In this document: piece after piece, positions 36,601 to 48,600 of the stretch | How positions within the stretch are numbered: position 1 is the first letter of the stretch | How the letters are laid out: each line of letters begins with the position of its first letter | DNA from: Diprion similis | Lineage: Eukaryota; Arthropoda; Insecta; Hymenoptera; Diprionidae | Length of the DNA stretch: 64,000 bases | Assembly: GCF_021155765.1 (NCBI RefSeq) | Contig: NC_060110.1 | Location: 4,278,001 to 4,342,000 of the forward strand | Direction: 5' to 3' | The notes under the pieces: model-generated | Seen by the model: only the letters and a program-made list of their open reading frames with translations | Told to the model about the DNA's origin: nothing | Databases searched by the model: none | Made by a program: the position numbers and the translations under genes

Positions 36601-39600
36601 AGGTACCAACTTTCAGATTATAATTAACTCTGCAGAATGCAGAGATCTCATTTTAGGGTGTACAGCATCGCATCGCGTCGATAATGCATATATAGTCAAC
36701 GGTGTTATGTAATTATAATTAAATTATAAAATTCCTACCTGTAATAATCCGTATTTTAGTTCTATATCAAGCATTTCATATTCTTTCGTATACATCGGAC
36801 GAGCTTGTACATTTTGCTGTGTCGTAGTTGAGGATTGTGCGTTAGCGATTGCGGTTACTTCCTGAAACGCAAGAACATTCGCGAGACTTGCCAAAACTGG
36901 TTCCGAGGCGAATGCGAGTGTCTCCGAACATTCTTCGACTGTGTGCATCACCTGATTATTAACAAAATTCATTCAATTTCAATCACATGGTTCTATTTAT
37001 CCCATTTTACGCCTAATTCTATGACACTATTCAGCGTATCTATTTTCACGAGGAGTTGACAACCGCTAGTTTCCACGATTGCATGATTAGAAATTATGAC
37101 ACTAACTGTGTTCAAAGATTTAAATGGATGCTAAAGACGTCATAAGATTTCAAAGGATTTCAAAGGACTTCGAATCATCGTCAAAGGATTTTCATCCTAT
37201 GCAAAAGGTTTCACAGAGTTTAGAGATTTGTGATATTTCACAAGATTTCATGCTGTTTCAAGATTTTCAAACGCTTTCAAAGATTTCAGAGACTTCATTA
37301 TATGATTTTGTAAGATTTCTCATGATTACTGAAGATTTGAAGAATTTATGGAGACTTCAGATTTCAAGAGTGGTCAACCCCTCAGGCACTTACTTGTTAT
37401 TCATGCTAAATGAAGTGCATTCTCCATAACTTTCTGCCCTCAGAATGCTGAAAGTGACGCTCTTTTACGAATCACGAGGTCGCAGTCGAAGCGAGAAGTC
37501 ATTTCGTAAAAAGTTATGGAGAGTCTGTGCACGGTAATAATTAATTGAGATGGACAAATACCTGCAAGATTTTTGGATGTCGGAAACGTTCCAGCTGACG
37601 AACACCACCTCGTAAAATTTCAGTCACCGTTTCTTTTCGCTTAGGTTTGTGCAATTTTTCCGCCGATCGTTTCTCAAAAAGAAATATTGACACTTCCTGA
37701 AACGAGAGTTAATACATAATTAGAATCAAAATGGAAGTCAGGTTTAATGCGTATTCATATCAAATATACAGGGTGGTTGGATTTAATCGCCCTGGGCGAG
37801 TATATCACATACGAAAAGCTTCCTCAAATCACCAAATCATTTGTTTGACATTTTCTGACGCTGAAAAAATTCGCATCGTCTACATAACCTCATCATGACG
37901 GAATTGACAGCTGAAATTTAGGGTGGCCAGCCTGCATGAGAAGACAACAAAGCTCAAAATTGCAAAGTTTGATTTTCGAAGACTGTGCAGCATTCATAAA
38001 GTGCCATCCATTTGTGAACAGTGAGGAAAGACAACGTTTGCGCATGCGCACAACTGAAATTTCATATTTTTCACACTAGGAATTTCTTTGGCGCATGCGC
38101 ACTTTCTAATAACTCAATCTTACGCGTTGTGTCGTTGAGTACAAGTTAGCTAACCTCAATTTTACTCGCTGCTAATGGTACCTCCGACGCTACACAAATC
38201 AAACTTTCCGCGCAGGTGTTGCATAAAATATCATGTGTGACACGTGCGAATAGGTAATGCCTTGCATATTTTTCGCACTTGTTACACAACATACTATTTT
38301 TCAACACCTTCAAATTCGTCTTTGATCTCATCATCAGCTGCAAAATCTCGACAATGGCACAATCTACTAGTCGACCCATATCGGCATTGAAACAAACCAC
38401 TCAGCACAATATAAAGTTTATTGCAAGCTCATACAAAACTGTATAAAGTAACGTTCAACTGTATAAAGTAACCGTCATTTGGGAGCTTTAACTGGAAAGT
38501 TTTTCGGGCGTTTTGTAAATTGGTATTTTTATAGATTTCGACGTGCTGGGTGAACTTCGCTCATGCCGCCATATTGTAAAAATGGTGGCCAAAAACAGTT
38601 TTTTTTTACAATATCTCTTTTCTGACGCACTTGACGATGAAAACAGTTACGCGATAACTTAAAGTAGAGAAAATTTCCTATAATTTATATTGTAACCTTG
38701 TTTTTTTTCTTAAATAAACAGTTTCAGCGTACGAACGCCGCAGTCTACACCAACACGAAGAAACACGTATTGGCGAAAAAAAACTCATTTCCACGCCAAC
38801 ATGAGGTAAGCTTGCACTCTTCAGAATTCTATTCGAAATGAAAGTAAATATTCTGCATTACAGTATCGATCTCGTTTGCATACGGACTTCTTCTTTTAAT
38901 TTCTCCAGTCGGTGGTGCTTGGTACAATTTTTTTATGCACAAGTTATGATACCGCACATCGACCGCGACCAAACCATCAACTTGCTCGAGGTGCTTAACA
39001 ATCGCTCAACCCCATGGATCTTTACGAGCTGTAGCAATTTCTGAAATGCTGTTTTTCATCGATAATTTACGCACGCTATACACAATATTACGATCGCACA
39101 AACGCGCCTGTTCTTGTTTCGCTATAAACTCTGCTATTATCACAGCAGCGCCCAAAAATCAATGATCTCTGAATAAGAATATCCGGGGAGTAGATCGCAG
39201 TTGTGGATGAGAATGTGTGACATCGTTACCTCTACGCAAAGATGCAGAGATTAATTTCTCATTGTTATACCGTTTTCGACACACATCGTGAACCCCTATC
39301 GATTCCAGGACCCTCCAAGAGTTTGCCGTTGATACCCTTTGTTTTAACACTTGACTTACGAAATGTCCCCGATCCTTCCTCCTCCTTCGCGTCAGTCACT
39401 TCACTTCCTTGCAATGGATTTTCGCGAATAAAACAGTTTACTTCCTTGGAAGCCGAAGATTCTGCCTGAATTGTCAGTACGAGTGTATCGTTCTATGAGG
39501 AAGTGAACTGTTTTATTTTTATTAAAAAAACGAGGTTACTGCATAAATTATAGAAAATTTTCTCTAGTTTGATTTATCATATATGGCATTATTGTCAAAA

Positions 39601-42600
39601 AACTGTTTTTGGGCGCCATTTTTCCAATATGGTAGCGTGAACGGCAAATATACGAAGTGACAAAGTGAAAATTCGAAAAGAGCACATCGAAATCTATTAT
39701 AATACCAATTTGCAAAACTCCCGGAAAACTTTCCAGGTAAGCCTCGTTTTTAGCCCCAAATGACTGCCATGTACGACGAAAAACGATAAATTGAAGACCA
39801 AAGTACGAGTCAAACCAGTTTCTTATTTCTTTTTATAGGGATATAAATTTTTCATTACAACGATTTTGAAATTATTAGCTATGTATAGGATTTTTTTCTA
39901 AATTATTATTCACTTTAGAAATATCCTGTGAAGAGTGGCCGCTAAAAAAAGTTTCTCTTCACGTGTTACTTGCGGAAAAGAATTAGTTTACAGCTTATAA
40001 ATTCTGAATAAAACTAAAACGGATTGAAGTGAATAAACCAAACAAAATTAACTTGTTGAATAAAGTATGAACCATTAAAAAAGAAGAAGAAGAAGACGAA
40101 GACTTCGTGGCAAGGGTGGATATGTTGGGTCTTCAGAGTTTCAGAATTTTATATGTGGGACTCCCGAGCCACCGTTTGAAATACGATCATCATAAAACTG
40201 ACAACGGAAGCACGGTTACCGCGTATACGCCTTAAGGATCTGCCGTGTAAACATTTGTATAGGACATTGCATACCAATTTCACCCGGTTTGCATGTCACC
40301 TTTTCAAACTTGGTTGAAACTGCCTTAGGTAATAGAAGTACCTTCAAAACACCCTTTTTTCTGTCAGACCATTTTCATTTCATAACTCTGAACCGCTTAC
40401 ATGAAAAAGAAACGAAACAAAAAGGGAGGGTCTTGGAAATGTTAATTATTAATCGAGGGATGGAAACCTGGTCGACTTGGCATGAGACGCTTCCTATTTA
40501 GGATTCACATGCAAGTCAATAAACTTGACTAAATAATTAATCTTGTATTAAAATTCTTACCAAAAGTTCACCGGATACTGTTCCAAATAATTTCAGCAGA
40601 TGTAATGCTTGACAAAAGTATTGGCACACCTGAGGGTTACAAGTACAACTATTCCCAATCAATGTATGATAAGATATTTTTTGCTAATTCAAATACTGTG
40701 CTCATACTTTTGTCCAGCTGAAAGTCATCACTACTTGCTTCTTTCGAATTTTGTATAAAGTAAATATACGTACAGAATGATAATTTTTTATTATGAAATC
40801 AATATTTCTAAGGATAAGTTTATTCTAAATATTGAGCTGAAAAAATCAATACTCTGGCAATATCAATCAATCTTGACTCTTATATTGCACTAAGGAAAAT
40901 TTCGTTTATTACAGTTACTAGAAAATTTTATATAAATGAAAATCTTTACAATTACAAATAGTGTTCGAATTACTAGAAAATATGGTACAGGTAACTATTA
41001 AGTGTGATATGTTACAGCTGTCAATACTACATTTTCTGATTATTGCAGCCTGACATATCAATATCAATTTGTTGTTGCACCGACATCAAATTTTAATAGT
41101 TACAAGGTAATACAGTACGAATGACCATGATAAAAAAAAATAGAAACACATACTAGACTCTCTGGTTACAGCTGCAATACTTATTTCCATTTTGTACCCG
41201 AAACTATACTTTTTCTGGCCATAAAGTTGAACTTTACGAGTACGTGGTTAACTGAACACAAGTTCAACTTTACGGCAGGAAAATGTGACGATAGTGGCAT
41301 ACCTTAGGGTTAATATATGAAAAAATAATCTTCGCACCCCGGCAGTAAAACTTTCCTGTATTGGTACGAAGTAATATATTACGCACTTAGGGATGGAAAG
41401 TAGGCTATTCCAAACTGCGGACAAGAACGCAGTTTGGGATAGTCTTTTTCACTCCCGTGTGACATGTACTATTTTTCACCACCCCCATCGTCGGAAAGTA
41501 CAACTTCCCGTTTATACGAGGGTTCGAAAGTTGTACTTTCCGTGCTGAAAACCACTATTTCAGTTATGGTATCAAATGAAAATGCCTAAAGAGTGTATAG
41601 TAACCATAACTAGAAATCTCACTCCGCCCGGGTCAATATTTGGTCACTAGATGTCGCCGGCGTTCGGTTCTCTCGCAAGCAAAGGAAGTTGAAGAGTGAA
41701 ATAATCAAGTAGAACTTGCCTCTCCGAATCACATTGGATTTTATGCAGATTCTGATTGGTTGATTAAACTTTGCAAACCAATCTCAAACTTTACTCAAGA
41801 TATTCATTCATTTCAACGAATTATTCGAATGTTGGCACAACTGAGAAAATTGTTCTCGATTTCTCGTCAATGAACATGGTGAAAATAAACTGTTTAATTC
41901 ACGTTCATTATGTCACATGTTTCATTCGCTAACGATCAATATCGTGTGAGGTTGTTGAACGGTACTTACTTCTTATTATTCCAAAGGTCAGTTTGTACAT
42001 AGTCGCTACAGCAGCGTGGCTTTACGATGCAAAAATGAGTTTGCACGTAGCTGATCGATATTTTAACGATTAAGTATTCTATGCATAATTCTTGACTCTT
42101 TCCCGGCGAGTTTTATCCGCCCGGCTGAATTTTTTTACATTCTTCAAGAGCTCTTCTATATAGAAATGGAATTTTAACTTTGTTCCGTTTAAGTACTTCT
42201 AATCGCAAGTCGACTGTCGGTCATTATTAATTCTAGTTTACGATAAATCTTATTTCAGGCTGGTCATTTCTCCTGTATATATATATATATAATATTAGGG
42301 TGAATCGAAAATTCTGAAAACTGTTGGCTACCCTCAAAGTCAAAGGTATTCGATTTTTTCACAATATATAGGAGGCGCGTGGAACGCTCAAAAAAGCAAT
42401 TTTTACCGTTAAATTTACGTAATTACTAATAAACGGAAACAGATCATTCCAAAAATTTTAATTTGATTATATGAGGTGCCCAGACATATACTATTTTAAA
42501 CCCATATTTGCGAAACATTAATAAAAATGTTTCATGTCTTTGAAATAAATTTTGGAAATTCATATTTTCACTATTTTTCAATTCATTATCATTAAACACT

Positions 42601-45600
42601 GATTTTTGTTTCTTCTCAAACATTTTTGTATTTCTTCAATATTTTTTATTGCAAAGCTCGGTATCTGTATTGTTTCAAATGCCAAAATTACTAAAAAACG
42701 AAAATTCAATGAAATCAATGAAATATGAAAATTTCTAAAATAAATCTTCATCATTCAAGGAAAAAAAAAATTGCCATAGTAAAAGTGTATAGAATTATCT
42801 TGCGAATAATATGACTCAGTGCGGAGTAAAATCGCCCGAACGTAACAGGTTTTCCATTGTCTAGAAACCATTTGAGGTTCAAAATCATTATTTGAAGTCT
42901 TGTTTACAATTCATGGTTCATCAAAGCACATATTCAAAAGAATCGCGGTAGCTTAAGGATTCATAAATTCTATAAATACTTGATGCTTCACGATCGTGTA
43001 ATAAAATTACGAAAAAAGTATTGATTTCCAACTGACAAACTACTTAAACCAATTACGGCTCAATATTCTTATGAAATTCTCATTTTATTTGTTAAAACCG
43101 TGAAATAAAACGTGACGAAGTTCAAAAGTGTCGAGTATCGATCTTTGTTAAGGGGAAGGTTTTTTTGGCTTCATTTGGAATCGTGATGGAAATGGTCTAT
43201 GACAGTCGGAAATTCAAATTCGATTTTCCGAATGCTCGAACAACGGAATGCGTGATTTTCATCTCGTTTAGTTTTCATGTACATAAAAAAAAAAAAAAAA
43301 AATCTTTATCACTGGGAACAAATCACGGTCACGGCCAAGCAGTCGGACAAAAAGGGAATTTCGTCTCTGTCGCTTGGCAGCTATCCAGTTACACAGAAAT
43401 GAGCTTACGCTTAGTGGTCGGTGCAAAGTTGAGGAGGATTCGCGGTAACCATTTTACTAGGTAAGGTACTGTAAACTTTGAAACGTTGTTAAAGGTGTTG
43501 GCCTAGTTAGAAATCACGAGCTTTTCCACGTGTTCCACGAAGAGATCAGGGAAAGGCTTAAGAGAGATTGGCACATTCGAGAGAGAATTAGATTCTGCTA
43601 CTAAACGGGTCGGTGGAATATAAGGTGCGTGTCGACGCGGGCGGACAGTCGACGAATGGAAGTAAGCGCAAGAGAAACGCGGGAGATAACGAAAGGCGAA
43701 ATAAATGCTGAGGTAAAGAAATTAAAAAAGAAAGAGAGAAGGAAAAAAGCAGCCTCCCCACGGAGAACTAGAAAATAAGAGTGATAAATCCGATTAAGAA
43801 GACAAGGGATAACGACTCAGCGATCTAAGGACTACGGAGGAAAGACTAAAGGCGGATGATAAAAGGAAAGAAGATCCTGCGGGGCCGCAGACAGGATTTA
43901 AAGCTGCAAGACGCACTATATTATTGGACAATGTGTATATTATGTATGTACATACGTTCGAAATTATGCGAGAAACAGAGAAGTAAAAAAGAAAAGAAGC
44001 GAGCTGTGTACCCTTTTCAATAACTTGAGTGCACACTGTTTGACTGTGTAAGTGCGCATATTTTAAAGTGGATGCTGAAAAAGGTAGACATAAGCAATCA
44101 CTTAAAACGGTCAAATCCTCGAGTGGTAAGTAGAAGGGAAAAGTGCAGCAAGACTCTGTTGGAAAGAAAAGCAAGTGCTTTCAATCAGAGGAAAATGTTT
44201 CACGAAGCAAAAATCTAAAGGAGACATTAGGAGAAAAAAATTATGAGAAATCCTGACGAGGAAAGAAGAAATTTGGTAATTGTGATACACTGATAACATT
44301 ATTTTATTGGACAAACGAACAAGGACCACCCGGGCATGACGATGGATAAAAAAAGGTGGAGAATATGTGGAAAGCAATTACCAGAAAGGATACCTCATCT
44401 AATTAATGGGCGCAAACGTCTCGGTAAGACAGCACTTATCCAAGCAAGAAGAGAAAAAGACGGAATTTGATTAGCCAAGTACGTGGTAGATAAAATGTAG
44501 CATCGTGAGGGTCTTAAGACCAATGACACTAATTGCAACAGTGAAGAGGCGGAAGATAATTCTCTGCCAGATCAAAGAATGAGCCAAGATAAAGTACAAT
44601 CATATGTAGTTACATGAACTAAACTGCAATGTGAAGCTATTTGTGGACGCATAAGGTTTATTGTATGAAAAATGGACAAGTTTTCACTTATCATAGTACC
44701 CGGACAAAGGTTTTATAAAAAATATATCATAGAATAGAAGAAGATCCTTCGTTATGACTTCTGACGCGGGGTCATCATCAGACGCTATAGAACATGGCCT
44801 AACGTGTCCCACCGTAGAATCCATATGCCGATCTTCTATCTACGTAAACCCTTAAGAACTCCCAAGAAGCTTCTTAAGAACGCGAACTGCTGTTAAGGGA
44901 CGTTAGTAAATTTTTAAACCCCCCGAGTGAGGAAAGGTGCAAATGTTACACTTTTACTACTTCTGGGTACTTTCGAGTCTGCGTATAGAAGTTTAAGAAA
45001 AGCAAGAATGTTTTGCAATTTTTTCTTTATTCATACCATTATCGAAGTGTTTATTATTATTATTTTTTTTTTTTCAAGAAAAGTATTTTATTGCAAATAA
45101 TTAATGGAAAAATGCGGTGCTCTTAAAATAGAAGAATATTTCGTACGTTTTTGAAAAGGTAAAATAAAAATTCAAACTTGGTGTTTAATAGTCACAACAA
45201 TTGGGATAACGTTTTATCTAATGCATCTATATCATTTCTCAGAAATATCGTTGCTCTACGCTTGCGTAAGGTATTTTGAAACCCGAAGTTGAAAGGAACT
45301 AGTTTTCCTTTTTTTATTAATTAAGTGCCGAGTGAAATTGCTCACTGTGTTTTACTGATGCTACAGCGCTCAGTAACGTTTCAATAGACCGTAATTAATT
45401 CATAGTGGATTCAGCTGCATTCAACAAATCGAATTAAATGTATACTGGAAAGCGTCGCGAACTAAGGAGATTTACTCTGAATATGGGCCAAGTAAGCCAG
45501 AGTCGGCTATAAACCTGCTAATGCTATGCGGTCATTTCATATACGGAACAAATTTTTAAAACCAAGCTTACTTGCTGCGTTTCGCGACAAGTGCTGCACT

Positions 45601-48600
45601 GCAATATCTCTCTAGGATCCATAATAGGATGATCCTTTACGTTCAGGGATCTATGAGACCTACAATCAGCCCAAAAATATTTCTATAATATAAATTAAAT
45701 GTGATTTTAAAAAGTCTATGATGTAGAGAAAAAAAAATGGTAAACACTCAATTTCAACTTTGAGAATTCTATGATTAAGTCTGAAAGATAAGATTATTAT
45801 AATATTTTCTAAACGAAAAAGCTGTGTAGATCTTTTCGATAATCTTTTTATCAATGAATACACCACAAATCATCTGATGTGAGACAGATTTTTTCTTAAG
45901 CTTGTGGATTATTTTTAAAAATTCGATGTGTTTCGTTCGTCATAATTTACAAGTGAAATAGCAAGAAATAAATTATTATTACCCAATATATAACTCAAAC
46001 GATAAAATTCATGGTTTTGAATATTTTCTAGTCATTAAGTAATATTGCATTGATCATATTCCATCTGATTGACTTTAGAAACGAAGCTTTAACTACTTTT
46101 TCAATACTATTCACTTCACAAACTGTATGAAAGTTGACTGGTTGGAAAGATTTATTGTACCGGACTGTTTTACTGCATTCAAGAAATTATTCAATAATGT
46201 TATATGTTCGGAATTGTAAGTAATGATGGGATTGTAGTTGAATTTTACTGTGTTCCTATTTGTTTCTAGATTGAATGTTATTGTTCCAATTAAATCCAAC
46301 TGGATCAACTCTAGTTGTTACTTTGGAAACTTTATTTCGTAATACAGTTCTCTGGACTTTTTCAAAATTTGGACAAAACCTACTAACTCATTAAAATGAA
46401 ATCCAATTATCTGCGACTTCTGCATGCAGCAGGTTGAAAAATATTACAAACACATAAACTTTACAAATCTCACAATTTCCACAATTATCGGTGAAGTTTA
46501 ATGAAATTGTGAAAATTATAAACAATACAACAAGCTGAATGCAAAGGGTGTCTTTTTTTTAAAATTGTTATCACTTACATTCAGCCATATTCAATGACAC
46601 AGATTTGATTGTAAAAGCCGTTTTTAGAGAATTAAATTCTCTACAAAAGCGTTCCGTGAGAGAAATCAGTGACTTTGACAATTCAAAAGTTGTAAGCCTG
46701 GGATCAAAAATGAATGTTATGTAAAAATTATGTAAATCATCATCAAACGTCTTTAGAGAGTAAATTATTCGCTCTGCAACAAGAATTCAATAGACAAATA
46801 GTCAGGCAATTCAGTTTTCGATGAAAAATGTCTAGAAATCAAAATTTGTAACTAAAACAATTTACAAGTTATACCTTTTTATGTAAAAATTAATCTATAC
46901 ACGTTGTTAGTGGATAAACTCTTGATTTTACATCAGCAAGGTTTTAAATGATGTTTCTTAGAGAATTTATTCTTCTCAAAAATGCTTTCAGAATTAAATT
47001 TTATGTAATTAAATGTCGCCGACAACAAAATAGTAAGAATTAAAAAAATACCTTTCAAATTGCATGTAAGAAATATCATTCCGTAAAGATTCTTCCCTTT
47101 CTATTTACAACAACTTTTTCAGGTTGGGGTGAACAAAAAATATATATTACTTCCAAACGTAACACCCTAATAAATCAGTATAAAGACGTGTAGTTCTACA
47201 GTAGAACCCGGAGCAATTTAAATATCCCGATTTGTTTCATGTTCTTTATCCCAACGTTTGTACTTTGCATATCTGAAAGAAGAGCTACCCGTATTATTTA
47301 AATAAAACATCAACTCATACGTATATATAGGTATACGGGGATATGTTTAGTGCACAGATGCCTGTATTGTAAGTACATCTATAAGGTAAGAAGAGGTGTA
47401 TAAAAATATAAATATGATGAAAAAATATTCAACCGATCAGATCGGTGCACGGCGGATCGTGGTGGAGGGCGATTTGTTTAAAACCTAAAAACACCCCACG
47501 CCGATATAAATATGCATATATATGTATATGTATATATTCAGTACTCTGAATACCCTTATGAAAATTTTGACTCGCAGAAACTCGGCCGAATCGTTACGGC
47601 GTTTGCAAATGTCCATACAGCACTCAGAATTTCAGTTATGTATACTACGTTCAATATCACAACAAAATAAGAAATGTGAAAATTCTTTACGATAGCTAGA
47701 AAGTTCTGGCAAAGATTTTATCGCTATAATAACGGTTTAAATATTTCTGGAATTACATATATGTCGATACTACGTTTTCCGCTTGTAGAAACATTGAATG
47801 CTTTTGTTTAATTGATTAAAATATTTTTTCAATTAAACATGGCCTACACATCAATTTACTGCTGCACCAGCAACACTGGTTACAAAAACATATAGAAGTA
47901 ACCATAATCAGAAAGAATAGTAACACATACTAGGTCTTTTGTTACTCACACAAATAACTTGCTTTGTGGTGAAAAATGTTATAGTAAAAAATGAAAAAAC
48001 TTAAGGGGGCACATGAATTTTCATCTAAAAAACGATTTGTTCGATTCCATCCGTTTTTTTTTTTTCAAGTTTATACACATGTATACATTAAGGTATATTC
48101 AGTAATTTTTTCATGAAAATTTATCCACTCGTAGCGTTGTTACAGTGTATAAAACATGTTCCGTACAGGCACGATTTGTGGTACGTAGGATTTTGGACAA
48201 TAGGTTGATCTAAAATAAAAAAAATTCCAACGGGATCCTGAAATATAATATATAGCCGTTCGCTGGGTATGGATTATATTTTTTTTTTTTTTTTTTTTTT
48301 GCTAACGAAACGGTGAACAAATTTAACACCTTTTTTGAACCATAAAAAATAAATAATCGTCTTAAAAAAAAAAACAGCAAACGGACAAAGTGTACAAAAA
48401 CATTTTGTCCAAATTTGGTAAAAAATTTTGGCACGGACTCGGAAACGTAGTTTTGATATAATCGAGTTTAAAGTTCGGCGAATCGGCCGCAAATAATAGA
48501 ATTCTTCAAATTTCATTATGCAATTCACACACAATATTCTTCATACTTCAAACTTTTAGAAACGTGAATGAAAAGAAAATCGATTGTTAAAATATTCTAC

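Noticed and set aside
43794..44377. Minus-strand Ser/Leu/Phe-rich ORFs of 126 and 88 aa
   Set aside because: Complement of the purine-rich block; composition alone explains the open frames.
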